This document shows positions 26,238 to 35,864 of a DNA stretch of 64,000 nucleotides, piece by piece. Below the pieces are notes generated by a model. That model had not been told where the DNA came from. It made no database searches and worked only from the letters and a program-made list of their open reading frames with translations. How positions within the stretch are numbered: the first letter of the stretch is position 1; the number at the start of each line of letters is the position of its first letter. This DNA is from Anaerolineae bacterium (GTDB lineage: Bacteria; Chloroflexota; Anaerolineae; Aggregatilineales; Aggregatilineaceae). A program made the translations under genes and the position numbers. The stretch is taken from positions 17,641 to 81,640 of the forward strand of contig JAFGNU010000061.1 in the NCBI GenBank assembly GCA_016926875.1. Direction: 5' to 3'.

Positions 26238-27215
26238 ATGAGAAAAGAGCGGCAGTTCCAGCATACCCTGAAACTGGGGATCGTCGTGGCCGGGTGCGGG
26301 TTGATCTGCCTGGGGGGTGGGCTGGCGCTGTTGACATGGCGGCTGCTGGAACCGGATGATGCCGTGCTCCTGCCACCTGGTTTTGTGATCACGCCCGAAG
26401 CCACGCCGACCGTCGGCGTGCTGGGTAACGAACTCGCGCCGCCCCCTCCGCCGGGCGACAATATGCAGGTAGTGATGCTGCCGGTCAGCGACAAACCAAC
26501 CGCCACCCCCACTGCTGCCAGCGCCACACCGGTTGATACTCCGCTCCCGGCTTCACCTACCCGGTCGCCCACGTTCTCATTGACGCCATCCGCCGCGCCA
26601 ACCGGTACGCCAGCGCCCACCGCCACATCAACGCCGCCTGCCGTGCGCCCGGTAATTTTAACCACGCCGCCCACCTCATCCACGCTAACCGCCACGGCTA
26701 CCCGCACACCCTCACCAACACCCACGCCGCGCCCCGCTGTCCCCGATCATATCCTGATCGATGCTATTGGACTGGAAGCGCCGGTTGTCCCGGTCGGACA
26801 GCACTCACTGCGCATCGGGGAACAGGTCTACAGCCAGTGGGATGTGCCGAATGTCTATGCAGCGGGCTGGCACCAGACCTCTGCGCCGCTGGGCCAACCC
26901 GGCAACACCGTGATCAACGGGCATCACAATGTTCATGGTGAGATATTCCGCTACCTGATCGAACTGGAACCAGGCGATATTGTGACGCTGGAATCGCAGG
27001 GCGAGCGCTACTTTTACCTGGTGGCCCAAACGATGACGCTGGCCGAGCAGGATGAACCGGTCGAGGTCCGGCAGGCAAACGCGCGCTGGATATTGCCGAC
27101 AGATGACGAACGTGTTACGCTCATAACATGCTGGCCGTATTACGCAAGCACACACCGGCTGATCGTGATCGCGCTGCCGCTGTCGGCACTGGGCTTGCCT
27201 GCCGAGATACCCTAG
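26238..27215 (+). CDS. Membrane-anchored sortase-domain protein
   Basis: Protein of 325 aa. One membrane helix (about residues 12-36) is followed by a long Pro/Thr/Ala-rich linker (about 55-165) and a C-terminal sortase domain. The catalytic triad candidates are His in INGHHN (about 227), Cys in TLITCWPY (about 296) and Arg in THRLIVIA (about 306). Sortases in non-Firmicutes typically anchor or link surface proteins; no LPxTG-type substrate was seen in this window. Class is not certain. Confidence 0.85.
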   Translation: MRKERQFQHTLKLGIVVAGCGLICLGGGLALLTWRLLEPDDAVLLPPGFVITPEATPTVGVLGNELAPPPPPGDNMQVVMLPVSDKPTATPTAASATPVDTPLPASPTRSPTFSLTPSAAPTGTPAPTATSTPPAVRPVILTTPPTSSTLTATATRTPSPTPTPRPAVPDHILIDAIGLEAPVVPVGQHSLRIGEQVYSQWDVPNVYAAGWHQTSAPLGQPGNTVINGHHNVHGEIFRYLIELEPGDIVTLESQGERYFYLVAQTMTLAEQDEPVEVRQANARWILPTDDERVTLITCWPYYASTHRLIVIALPLSALGLPAEIP

Positions 27216-27261
27216 CTCGACGGTGATCGGTGCGTTGGCGCCGGTACCCGGTTAGTCATAT

Positions 27262-27831
27262 ATGTGGTGGGAACTTATGATCCGGTTTTTAGCTATTCTT
27301 GCAGCCCCTGTTCTTAACCTGTCGTTCATTCGCCGCATCCGGCGCAACCATGCCCTGGAACACGCTACCATCCATGTATTGAGCCGCAAAGTCAAAAACC
27401 TGAGCATCGCGGGCCGGTCAACCAACACGGGTTTTTACCTGTACGGCGATATTTCAACCCCGGAAGTGGAGGCCGCCGTACACGAAGCGCTGCACCGCAT
27501 GAAAAACGGTGAGCGCGGCCTGGCGATCCATCCCAACTGCGGTACAGGCCTGGTCACAGCGGGCGTGATGACCAGCCTGGCGACAATGATCGGCACGACC
27601 GGGATGAAACGCACTGTGCTGGACCGGCTTTCGCGCCTGCCAACCATTATCCTGCTGTCTACGCTGTCGCTGATTCTGGCACAGCCGCTTGGATTAGCGC
27701 TCCAACAGTACTTCACCACGTTGGGCGAACCCGGCGACACGGAGATCGTCAACATCAGCCGACACGAGTTCCCGATCCCGATTGCGGGACAGCGTTTGAC
27801 CGTGCACTTTGTGCGCACGACGTCCACCTGA
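27262..27831 (+). CDS. DUF6391 family membrane protein
   Basis: Protein of 189 aa. The motif RIRRNHALEHATIHVLSRK is characteristic of DUF6391. Two hydrophobic stretches (about residues 95-115 and 125-145) suggest membrane association. A second in-frame ATG at 27277 with GGGA upstream may be the real start. Its stop lies one base before the holA start. Function unknown. Confidence 0.7.
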   Translation: MWWELMIRFLAILAAPVLNLSFIRRIRRNHALEHATIHVLSRKVKNLSIAGRSTNTGFYLYGDISTPEVEAAVHEALHRMKNGERGLAIHPNCGTGLVTAGVMTSLATMIGTTGMKRTVLDRLSRLPTIILLSTLSLILAQPLGLALQQYFTTLGEPGDTEIVNISRHEFPIPIAGQRLTVHFVRTTST

Positions 27832-27832
27832 G

Positions 27833-28822
27833 ATGAGCCAACGCGCCCCGACTTTTTACGTGTTTCACGGTGATGACGAGTTCAGCCTCCAGGCGCAGCT
27901 TCAGGCCATGCGCGAGCAGATGGGCGATCCGTCGATGGCCGAGCTGAATACCACCGTGCTGGATGGCAAAGCAGTATCCCCCGCAGATGTGCTGGCCTCG
28001 GCCAGTGCGGTACCGTTTCTCAGTGACAAGCGCCTCGTCATTGTGGAGGAGATGCTGGCCTGGCTGGCCCGCAAAGGCGCGGGCAAAAGCGGCAAAGCGC
28101 AGCTAAAGGAACTGGCCGAGGGACTGCAACACCTGCCCGACTTTGCGCGGGTGGTGTTTGTGGAAAGCGTTACCCTTTCAGATCACCACCCTATCCTCAA
28201 GCTTGCAAAGACGGCTCCCGGCGGCTATCACAAAGTATTCAACCCGCCCCGCGACCCGACACGCTGGATCATGCAGCGGGCACGTCAGGAATACGATGTG
28301 GAAATCGAGCCACGCGCCGCCGCCGCGCTGGCAGCCGTCATCAATGCTGACCTGCGCGCCGCCGACAGCGAGATCGCCAAGCTGGCGGCCTACGTGAACA
28401 ATGAGCGCCCAATTACTGAAGACGATGTCTCGTTGTTGACGCCCTATGTTGCCGAAGCGGATGTATTTCAAATGGTGGATGCGCTTGGGCGGCGTGATGG
28501 CGCGACGGCATCCCGGCTGCTGCACCGTCTGCTGGAAAACAACGCGCCGCTGCAATTGTTCGGCATGATTGTCCGGCAGTTCCGGCTGCTGATCCTGGCG
28601 CGGGAATACCTGAACGCAGGCGGAGCGCCGAAACAACTCGGCAAAGCAATCGGCGTACACCCCTATGTGGGCGAAAAGCTGGCCCAGCAGGTCCATACTT
28701 TCTCGCTGGAACAGCTAGAAACGATCTACCATTTCCTGCTCGAAACCGATGCAGGTATCAAGACCGGCAAGGTCACCGATGTGCTGGCGCTGGACCTGCT
28801 GATCGCTGGAATCGCAGCGTAG
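27833..28822 (+). CDS. holA: DNA polymerase III subunit delta
   Basis: Protein of 329 aa. The delta subunit loads the beta clamp with delta prime and gamma/tau. Family features are the N-terminal FYVFHGDDEFSL, FLSDKRLVIVEEML, DSEIAKLAAYVN with the following DV region, and a C-terminal helical collar domain with QFRLLILAREYL. ATG 27833 follows the DUF6391 stop directly; the earlier in-frame start lies inside that gene. Essential housekeeping gene. Confidence 0.92.
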   Translation: MSQRAPTFYVFHGDDEFSLQAQLQAMREQMGDPSMAELNTTVLDGKAVSPADVLASASAVPFLSDKRLVIVEEMLAWLARKGAGKSGKAQLKELAEGLQHLPDFARVVFVESVTLSDHHPILKLAKTAPGGYHKVFNPPRDPTRWIMQRARQEYDVEIEPRAAAALAAVINADLRAADSEIAKLAAYVNNERPITEDDVSLLTPYVAEADVFQMVDALGRRDGATASRLLHRLLENNAPLQLFGMIVRQFRLLILAREYLNAGGAPKQLGKAIGVHPYVGEKLAQQVHTFSLEQLETIYHFLLETDAGIKTGKVTDVLALDLLIAGIAA

Positions 28823-28930
28823 TCCTTTCCCCCAATTTTCAGGGTGCTCAAACAAAGCATGTAACCTTAAACTGTCTTCTGCGTATAGAATGTGTAGATA
28901 TGCACGGGAGCATTTTAGAAGGGGCACGTT

Positions 28931-29206
28931 ATGTTTGAGTTTGGACCCTGCAACTGTTTGCAGTGCATGTGGGTAATCCTTGTCGGCGGAACGGCAGGTT
29001 TCCTGGCAGGGTACGTCATCCGGGGCCGGGGATATAACCCGGTGGGCAACGTGCTGCTGGGCATCGCGGGCTTTTTTGTCGGCGGGCTGCTGCTGGGACG
29101 CACCGGCGGCATCAACATCTGCGCCGCGATCCTGGTATCGTTCGGGGGGGCAGTTGTGTTGATTCTCGGTGTGCGGCTGTTCCTGGATGCAAATTTCGCC
29201 AAATAG
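28931..29206 (+). CDS. GlsB/YeaQ/YmgE-like small membrane protein
   Basis: Protein of 91 aa with three hydrophobic segments. GTAGFLAGYVIRGRGYNPVGNVLLGIAG and GGLLLGRTGG match the glycine-rich repeat of this family. Three cysteines sit before the first helix (CNCLQC), which is unusual. Function in stress response is only loosely known for relatives. Confidence 0.75.
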   Translation: MFEFGPCNCLQCMWVILVGGTAGFLAGYVIRGRGYNPVGNVLLGIAGFFVGGLLLGRTGGINICAAILVSFGGAVVLILGVRLFLDANFAK

Positions 29207-29271
29207 CGCCTATCACCTATCTCGGTGTTTTCACCACTATCATTCGTTCAAAATCTCGACAGGAAAAAACC

Positions 29272-29658
29272 ATGGCAAACCAAAACGGTCTTTCTGACCT
29301 CAAGCGTGTCGAATACCTGGACGTGATCGGGCGCGTGGATGGCAACAACGCACTGAATCTTGTCCAGGCTGTAGACAACGCGCTGGTTAACGGGCGCAAC
29401 CAGGTGATCCTCGACCTGAGCGGCGTCGAATATATGAACAGCGCCGGGCTGCGCGAGCTGGTGCAGCTTTTCAAGCGCATCCGGCGGGAAGGCGGCAACC
29501 TGTACATCGCCAATCCAGCCGAGCGTGTCAAGAACCTGCTGGAGCTGGTCGGGCTGGATACGGTATTTGAGATTCACTCCAGCGCCTGGTTCGGACTGCC
29601 AGATCAACCTAAAAGCAACCGGTTCGCCCTGAGCCGCCAGATTTGCTACTGCTCCTGA
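29272..29658 (+). CDS. STAS-domain anti-sigma factor antagonist-like protein
   Basis: Protein of 128 aa. The STAS core includes VILDLSGVEYMNSAGLREL, with the conserved phosphorylatable Ser after MN near residue 55. About 25 residues follow the domain, ending ICYCS. No anti-sigma kinase lies beside it; the PP2C phosphatase at 50376 could act on proteins of this kind. Probably a partner-switching regulator. Confidence 0.88.
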   Translation: MANQNGLSDLKRVEYLDVIGRVDGNNALNLVQAVDNALVNGRNQVILDLSGVEYMNSAGLRELVQLFKRIRREGGNLYIANPAERVKNLLELVGLDTVFEIHSSAWFGLPDQPKSNRFALSRQICYCS

Positions 29659-29681
29659 TTACGGCTGCCCGGCGGCTGTGA

Positions 29682-30398
29682 TCAGGACGCTTCCCCGTCG
29701 TCCGGCAGAGACGCCAGCAGCGCCTCGATCCGCTCCGGTTCCTTTTCGGCCAGCCAGACATCCCCATGGCCTGCACAAATCACCGCCGGATTTAATGCCA
29801 GGACCTTACGGGCGCTGTCGTGCGCGGCGGCCATGCTCCAGGTGATGCGCGGCGGCGTTAACCTCAGGCCGTCCGTGTTGTTCAGCAGATCGCCGGAGAA
29901 CAGCACGCGCTCGCGTTCCCAGAAGTAGCTGACGTGATCGGGTGTGTGGCCCGGCGTGGCGATCACGCGGATTCCCCCGGCAATATCGAGCACATCGCTG
30001 CCCGCCACAATGCGATTCACTGGCACAGCCCGCCGGAAAACAAGACTCACTGCCCTCGACAACAGCGACATCGGCAGCGCAATGTGCGGCGGGTTGCTGC
30101 GACGCCGGATGAATGTTTCCGATTCCGCGCTGGCGACCACGTCCGCGCCCGTTGCGTCCACCAGCGGCTTGAGACTGCCAACGTGGTCTACGTCTGCATG
30201 TGTGATCAGGATGTGTTTCACATCCTCCGGTTTGCGCCCAATATCGCGGATTAAACCCAACACCCGGCCCGCTGCCAGGGGTAAGCCAGCATCAATAATG
30301 GTCACGCCAGAGTCGGCATCGTCCAATATGTAGACATTCACGGCGCCGCCGACCAGCCCATATACTCCCGGCGCGTAAGCTTGCGGTTTGTCGGACAC
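29682..30398 (-). CDS. MBL-fold metal-dependent hydrolase
   Basis: Protein of 238 aa. The metal motif THADVDHVG has Asp where many relatives have the second His, a known variant. Further ligands are in TPGHTPDH, FSGDLL and CAGHGD. The GTG at 30398 is chosen because GAGGAGGG lies just upstream; the longer frame begins inside that ribosome-binding site. Substrate unknown. Confidence 0.85.
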   Translation of the reverse strand: MSDKPQAYAPGVYGLVGGAVNVYILDDADSGVTIIDAGLPLAAGRVLGLIRDIGRKPEDVKHILITHADVDHVGSLKPLVDATGADVVASAESETFIRRRSNPPHIALPMSLLSRAVSLVFRRAVPVNRIVAGSDVLDIAGGIRVIATPGHTPDHVSYFWERERVLFSGDLLNNTDGLRLTPPRITWSMAAAHDSARKVLALNPAVICAGHGDVWLAEKEPERIEALLASLPDDGEAS

Positions 30399-30589
30399 GG
30401 TAGAATCCCTCCTCAATAAGTGGTTGATCGAACAGAGTACAAGAAGCGTAGCGCCCCCGTACTTATTATGCTACGCTGCGCGTCGTTTGCGCTATACTGA
30501 GTACAACACGGGCCGGAGCCAGGGCCGGAAGCCCTGCGGGCATCTATACATTGTTTCCAAAAGTACCTGTATGTTAAGGAGCATTTTGT

Positions 30590-31774
30590 ATGGCCGATCT
30601 AAAAACAGGCTGGATCGATCAGGAAATCGCCAGTTTAAAAGAACAAGGCTTGTTTACCAGCATACGCACGCTGAGCAGCCCACAGGGTGCGTGGCTAGTA
30701 GTAGACGGCAAGCGCGCACTCAATTTTTCCTCCAATAACTACCTCGGCCTGGCAAACCACCCGCGCCTGGTCGAGGCTGCCAGCGCCGCGATGGGCCGGT
30801 ACGGCGTTGGCCCGGCGGCGGTGCGGACCATTGCTGGGACCATGGACCTGCACCTGGAACTGGAAAAACGGCTGGCTGCGTTCAAGGGTGTCGAAGCAGC
30901 GATCACGTTTCAGAGCGGCTTTAGCGCCAATCTGGCGACTATCCCCGCGCTGGTCGGCCAGGGGGACGTGATCTTCTCCGATGAGTTGAATCACGCCAGC
31001 ATCATCGACGGCTGCCGGTTGTCACGCGCAAAGATCATGCGGTTTGGACATGGCAATCCAAATGACCTCAGACAGCAGATCGCCGCGACGACCGAATACA
31101 GGCGCCGCCTGATTATCACCGACGGCGTATTCAGCATGGATGGTGACATCGCCCCGCTGCCCGCACTGTGCGAGATTGCGGACGTACACAACATCCTGCT
31201 GATGGTAGATGACGCGCACGGCGAAGGCGTCCTGGGCAAAGGTGGGCGTGGTATCGTGGATCACTTCAACCTGCACGGCAAAGTGGATATTGAAATCGGC
31301 ACGATGAGCAAAGCCTTTGGCGTGGTTGGGGGTATAGTTGCCGGGAAGCAGGCCGTTGTGGACTGGCTGCGCCAACGCGGACGCCCGTTTTTATTCAGCA
31401 GCGCCATGACCGTGCCGGATGTGGCCGCGTGTCTGGCAGCGGTGGACCTGCTCGAAGAAAGCAGCGAACTCGTTGATCGCCTGTGGAGCAACGCCGAGTA
31501 TTTTAAGCAGCATATGAACGAGCTTGGCTTTGATACCGGCCACACCGAAACGCCGATTGTGCCGGTTATGCTGGGCGAGGCGCCGCTGGCGCAGCAGTTC
31601 AGCAAGCGACTGTTCGAAGAAGGCGTGTTTGCCATGGCGATTGGCTTCCCGACGGTGCCGTACGGCAAAGCCCGCGTCCGCGTAATGAACAGCGCGACAC
31701 ACTCACAGGACGATCTCGATCAGGCGCTCGGTATCTTCGCCAAAGTGGGGCGCGAGTTGGGAGTGATCCAGTAG
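30590..31774 (+). CDS. kbl: Glycine C-acetyltransferase (2-amino-3-ketobutyrate CoA ligase)
   Basis: Protein of 394 aa, a PLP enzyme of the alpha-oxoamine synthase family. Features are [47 protein letters not shown] and the PLP lysine in [11 protein letters not shown] near residue 241. The family also contains BioF; the sequence around the N-terminus fits Kbl, which converts 2-amino-3-ketobutyrate plus CoA to glycine and acetyl-CoA. Threonine dehydrogenase (tdh) is not adjacent, nor are other biotin genes. A terminator follows. Confidence 0.88.
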   Translation: MADLKTGWIDQEIASLKEQGLFTSIRTLSSPQGAWLVVDGKRALNFSSNNYLGLANHPRLVEAASAAMGRYGVGPAAVRTIAGTMDLHLELEKRLAAFKGVEAAITFQSGFSANLATIPALVGQGDVIFSDELNHASIIDGCRLSRAKIMRFGHGNPNDLRQQIAATTEYRRRLIITDGVFSMDGDIAPLPALCEIADVHNILLMVDDAHGEGVLGKGGRGIVDHFNLHGKVDIEIGTMSKAFGVVGGIVAGKQAVVDWLRQRGRPFLFSSAMTVPDVAACLAAVDLLEESSELVDRLWSNAEYFKQHMNELGFDTGHTETPIVPVMLGEAPLAQQFSKRLFEEGVFAMAIGFPTVPYGKARVRVMNSATHSQDDLDQALGIFAKVGRELGVIQ

Positions 31775-31813
31775 GTTTTTCTATTCAAGGTAGTTATCTG
31801 GCTGGCAATATAG

Positions 31814-31845
31814 TGCCCGGTGATCGCGTGTTACCGGGCATTTTT
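31814..31845 (+). terminator. Terminator of kbl
   Basis: Stem TGCCCGGT/ACCGGGCA (31814-31821 with 31833-31840) followed by TTTTT. Confidence 0.85.
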
Positions 31846-31883
31846 GAAAAGAGTGGGAACTGGCTGGCTGCTCGCTGGTCCCG

Positions 31884-32204
31884 TTAAAGCTGGAAACCGG
31901 GGCGGAATCTCACTATTTTCCGGCTGTAATTTGCCGTGTGCTGCAACAGTTTGTCTTCAAGCACCTGCCACTCGTCACTGTGCAGTGCGGTCTGGATGGT
32001 TGTCAGGTCTTCCGCGACAAACTCAGCCTGCCGCAGCGGGCAGTCTCCCCACAGCGTATGGTACACCTGGACCATGTACAGCCCCATTTCATGTGCGGCG
32101 GGGACCATTTCGTTCATGATGAAATTGTAATACGTTTCCATATCCCCTGGTGTCAGGTCATAAAAAAGCATCAGCTTGTATCGCGGAATGATGTGTTTGG
32201 TCAT
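31884..32204 (-). CDS. Hypothetical protein, possible dimeric alpha/beta barrel
   Basis: Protein of 106 aa, rich in Tyr/Met/His (RYKLMLFYDLTPGDMETYYNF). The layout of a strand, long helix, then strands suggests a ferredoxin-like dimeric barrel (NIPSNAP/EthD-like), but no specific family is recognised. It follows the radical SAM gene on the same strand by 52 nt. Confidence 0.6.
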   Translation of the reverse strand: MTKHIIPRYKLMLFYDLTPGDMETYYNFIMNEMVPAAHEMGLYMVQVYHTLWGDCPLRQAEFVAEDLTTIQTALHSDEWQVLEDKLLQHTANYSRKIVRFRPGFQL

Positions 32205-32256
32205 ACTAGCGCGCCATTTCTCGCTTGATGCGTTACTGCCCGGATGGAAAGCTCAA

Positions 32257-33330
32257 TCATTGCCAGATGCCCGGTACCTGTGTGCCGCACGCCGGACATG
32301 CACCGCCGGTGTGAGCCAGCTTGTTTTCCTGCACATAAAAACCCGTGCGCCGGATCAACACCGTCTGGCAGTTCGGGCAGCGCGTATCTTCCCATTCGCC
32401 GGTACGACCCGGTAAATTGCCAGCATAAATATAGTTCAGCCCAGCTTCAGCCCCGATCTCGGCGGCGCGAACCAGTGTGTCGGTCGGTGTGCGCCCCCGG
32501 TCGGTCATCTTATAGTCGGGATGGAAGGCGGTAACATGCCAGGGAATATCCGGCGACACGCTCCGAATATAGCTCGCCGTGTCCCATAATTCGTCGTTGC
32601 TGTCGTTAAAATCGGGGATCACCAGCGTCAGTACTTCCAGCCAGATACCCGCCTCGTGCACCAGCTTGATCGTGTTCAGTACATGCTGTAACACGCCGCC
32701 GAGTTCTTTCCGGTAATGCTGGTCTTGCATGGTTTTGAGGTCGATTTTGTAGCCGTCCAGCCACGGCTTGAGGTAATCGATCACTTCCGGCGTGCCGTGG
32801 CCGTTTGATACGTACAGCGTCAGCATTCCCGCCTGCCTGGCCTGTTTGAAAATTTCGACCGCCCACTCAGTCGTGATCAGTGGTTCGTTGTACGTGCTGG
32901 CGACGGCGCGCGCCCGGCGGTTGGTGCCCAGCGCGATCAACTCGTCCGACGCGATCGGGATATAATCACGACCGGCCCGGTCATCGCGCAGGGTTTGCGA
33001 AATCTGCCAGTTCTGGCAGTAGCTGCACCGCATATCACAGCCCAACATGCCAAAGCTGAGCACACCGGCGCCCGGCGTGACATGAAAGAACGGCTTCTTT
33101 TCCACCGGGTCGACTTGCAGCGCGCCCACGTAGCCGTGCGGCACGCGCAGCGTTCCCCCGTCGTTATAGCGAACCTTGCAAATGCCCCGGCGCCCGTCTT
33201 TTAACAGGCAGCGATGCCCGCACGCCAGGCAGCGAATCGTCTTTTCATCCGCGTCCACTACTTCGACCAGATCGCCTGGCGCGGTCATGCGGTCCAGTTG
33301 TTCCTGTAAGCTCAACATACGAGCAGACAT
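32257..33330 (-). CDS. amrS: AmmeMemoRadiSam system radical SAM enzyme
   Basis: Protein of 357 aa. An N-terminal Cys-rich segment (CLACGHRCLLKDGRRGIC) precedes the radical SAM cluster CDMRCSYCQNW, then ASTYNEPLITTEW, YVSNGHGTPEV and DLKTM, which match the family. The C-terminus adds a zinc ribbon (CPNC...CPAC) not present in all members. The usual partners (AMMECR1 and Memo proteins) are not next to it. The reaction is not well established for this family. Confidence 0.9.
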   Translation of the reverse strand: MSARMLSLQEQLDRMTAPGDLVEVVDADEKTIRCLACGHRCLLKDGRRGICKVRYNDGGTLRVPHGYVGALQVDPVEKKPFFHVTPGAGVLSFGMLGCDMRCSYCQNWQISQTLRDDRAGRDYIPIASDELIALGTNRRARAVASTYNEPLITTEWAVEIFKQARQAGMLTLYVSNGHGTPEVIDYLKPWLDGYKIDLKTMQDQHYRKELGGVLQHVLNTIKLVHEAGIWLEVLTLVIPDFNDSNDELWDTASYIRSVSPDIPWHVTAFHPDYKMTDRGRTPTDTLVRAAEIGAEAGLNYIYAGNLPGRTGEWEDTRCPNCQTVLIRRTGFYVQENKLAHTGGACPACGTQVPGIWQ

Positions 33331-33426
33331 AAGTATTTTGCTCCAGCCAGTTCTCTACCAACAGAGTCTAGCATAAACAGGTTTCAGGCGGTTATGGTTT
33401 AGATCATCATTAGCCCTGCTCAATCA

Positions 33427-33466
33427 AACAAAAACGCCAGACGGGGTAATGACCCGGCCCGGCGTT
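33427..33466 (-). terminator. Terminator after recN
   Basis: On the minus strand AACGCC/GGCGTT outer pairing (33461-33466 with 33433-33438), an inner CCGGGT/ACCCCG-like stem, and a following T-rich run. Confidence 0.7.
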
Positions 33467-33493
33467 GAGGAACTGCGCTGCTGGCAGTTGCGT

Positions 33494-35236
33494 TCAGACG
33501 GTTTCAAGCCTGCGGCCTTCTTTCGCCCGGCGAGCCAGCATCAGGATGTCGAACGCACTCTGGCGTGCGCTGGTTGTTTCGGCGCCCAACATGTCCGCCA
33601 GTTCGTCCACCCGGCCATGATCGTCCAATCGTTCGACGCGCGTTACGGTGCGGTTGCTCTGCACGTGTTTGCTCACCTTGTAATGTACATCACCGAACCC
33701 GGCAAGCTGCGCCAGGTGCGTGACCACCAACACCTGGTGGCGATCAGACAGTCCCCACAACTTCTGACCGACAACTGCGCCCATGCGTCCGCCGATGCCT
33801 TGATCGATCTCGTCAAAGATCAGCGTGGGCACCTGGTCGGCGTAGGACAGCACGCTTTTGAGCGCGAGCATAATACGCGAGGTTTCGCCGCCGGAAGCCA
33901 CCTTGACAATCGGGCGCAGTGGCTCGCCGATGTTGGCTGCCATGTAAAATTCGATCTTGTCAATCCCGGTGCCGTTAAACGCCAGCCGCCGGTCACCCAC
34001 ATAACAGCCTGTAGGATCATCTTGCTGCTCGAACCGGACCTCGAAGCGTGCACCTTCCATTTTGAGATCGCCCAGTTCCCCGATAATCGCTTCGGTGAGT
34101 TTCCCGGCAGCGCGCTGGCGCTCGCTGCTGAGCTGTCCGGCCAGCGCACCGATCCGGCGCAGCAGCGTATCCTCTTCGGTGCGCAGTTCGATCAGCCGCT
34201 CCTCGTTGTGGGTGATCGCGTCTAGCTCGGCCTGCGCCTTGTCGGCATACGCCAGCACAGCCTCAGTCGAACCGCCATACTTGCGTTTCAGACGAGCCAG
34301 CACTTCGATCCGTTCTTCGATCTCGTCCAGGCGGCGCGGGTCGTACTCGACATCTTCGCGGTACTGCCGGATCGTTCGGGCCAGTTCGTCCGCCTGGGCG
34401 CTCAGGCTTTCGGCCAGTTGGGCGTGCTCTTCCATTGTCGGATCGAGCTTAGCCAGTCTGGCGAGCACAATTGACGCCTGGGCCAGCAGGTCTGCGCCGG
34501 AGGCTTCGCCCGCCTCGCCGGACAGGGCATACTGCGCTTCGGTTGCCAGCTCGACGATCTTTTCCGCGTTGACCAGCCGGTTACGCTCCTGGCGCAGGTC
34601 TTCTTCTTCGTCCGGTTTTGGATTCGCCGTCTCGATTTCCTGAATCTGGTATTGCAGCATATCCACGCGCCGGTTAAGCGCTTCTTCGTCCGTCAGCAGG
34701 CTGTCGATCTCGCGCCGCACGCCGTCCAACTGGCGCACAACCGCAAAAAGCGCCGCGCGTTTGTCCGCCAGACCAGCATAGCGATCCAGCAGATACAGGT
34801 GCTGCGACGGTTTGAGCAACGAGAGGTGCTCGCCCTGCCCATGAATATCAACCAGCATCCCGGTGATCTCGCGGTAGGTAACCAGGTTGCACATCACGCC
34901 GTTGACCCGCGCCTGGCTGCGCCCGTTCTTGCGCACTTCGCGCGTCAGCACGACTTCGTCCGGCGAGTCGCCCTCTAACCCTTCGGCCTGCAAATGCGTC
35001 TGCATCTCGTCCCGCGCAGCAGGCGGCACGGTGAAGATGCCTTCAACCACCGCCCGATCTGCGCCGCCGCGTACCAGCGTTGCATCGGATCGCTCGCCCA
35101 GCAGTAAGTTCACCGCATCGACGATGATCGATTTACCGGCCCCGGTTTCACCCGTCATGACCAGGAAACCGTGCCCCAACGGGAGTATCAACTCGTCAAT
35201 GATGGCAATGTCTTTGATCCGCAATTCTTGCAGCAT
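33494..35236 (-). CDS. recN: DNA repair protein RecN
   Basis: Protein of 580 aa, an SMC-like repair ATPase. The N-terminus ELRIKDIAIIDELILPLGHG leads to Walker A GETGAGKS. Two coiled-coil arms occupy about 150-380, and the C-terminal ATPase half has the ABC signature VASGGETSRIMLALK and Walker B TLIFDEIDQGIGG. It is the third gene of a minus-strand group after nadK and the B-box membrane protein, ending at a terminator. Confidence 0.96.
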   Translation of the reverse strand: MLQELRIKDIAIIDELILPLGHGFLVMTGETGAGKSIIVDAVNLLLGERSDATLVRGGADRAVVEGIFTVPPAARDEMQTHLQAEGLEGDSPDEVVLTREVRKNGRSQARVNGVMCNLVTYREITGMLVDIHGQGEHLSLLKPSQHLYLLDRYAGLADKRAALFAVVRQLDGVRREIDSLLTDEEALNRRVDMLQYQIQEIETANPKPDEEEDLRQERNRLVNAEKIVELATEAQYALSGEAGEASGADLLAQASIVLARLAKLDPTMEEHAQLAESLSAQADELARTIRQYREDVEYDPRRLDEIEERIEVLARLKRKYGGSTEAVLAYADKAQAELDAITHNEERLIELRTEEDTLLRRIGALAGQLSSERQRAAGKLTEAIIGELGDLKMEGARFEVRFEQQDDPTGCYVGDRRLAFNGTGIDKIEFYMAANIGEPLRPIVKVASGGETSRIMLALKSVLSYADQVPTLIFDEIDQGIGGRMGAVVGQKLWGLSDRHQVLVVTHLAQLAGFGDVHYKVSKHVQSNRTVTRVERLDDHGRVDELADMLGAETTSARQSAFDILMLARRAKEGRRLETV

Positions 35237-35270
35237 AGGTGTTGTGGTTTGCCTCGTATACTCGTATGCG

Positions 35271-35789
35271 TCAGGCCGTCAGGCGCAGGCCAAACTGCGC
35301 CGCCGCCGCACCGGTCGCCATAAACAGGTAAATGCCAATTGTCAGCGGGTTGACCAGCAGGAACGGCAGCGCGCCCAGTACCACGCAGGTGCCGACCACT
35401 GCGCCGGTATAGCGCCCGCGCCGCTTGCCGGTCAGCCGCAGCACCACCGTGCCGATCAGCGCGCCCGCTGCCGGGGCCAGGATGAATGCCAGGAAAAACC
35501 ACCCGATACGTGACAGGAACATCGCAGCCATGAAGCTGAGCGCCAAGCTGACCCCGGCAGCGATCAGGTAATCGATCATCTGCGCGTCGAAGAACACATT
35601 TTGCTGTTTGCGCACGCACTCCCGGCAGCGATAGCCGACCGGCGTTTGCACCGCGCATTTGGTGCACATGGGCCGCCCGCACTTGTTACAGCGCAGACTG
35701 GTTTCGATATTCGGATGCACCGTGCAGACCATTACCCCATCATCACGATCCCGCTCCGATGTTGTATCTACTTTCTCTGGAATAGTCAT
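35271..35789 (-). CDS. B-box-type zinc-finger membrane protein
   Basis: Protein of 172 aa from the ATG at 35789 (the frame opens at a TTG at 35858). Residues about 20-55 contain paired Cys/His ligands (CTVHP, CNKCGRPMCTKC, CRECV), a B-box-like zinc finger. Four hydrophobic segments follow. It lies 34 nt upstream of recN and 75 nt downstream of nadK, so it is probably in their transcript. Function unknown. Confidence 0.75.
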   Translation of the reverse strand: MTIPEKVDTTSERDRDDGVMVCTVHPNIETSLRCNKCGRPMCTKCAVQTPVGYRCRECVRKQQNVFFDAQMIDYLIAAGVSLALSFMAAMFLSRIGWFFLAFILAPAAGALIGTVVLRLTGKRRGRYTGAVVGTCVVLGALPFLLVNPLTIGIYLFMATGAAAAQFGLRLTA

Positions 35790-35864
35790 GCTGTTTCCCA
35801 AACGGCCCTCGCAAAATGCGTCTACAATCCCGTACGAAATCTCAAGCCGGTTGTCCAACCTGAT

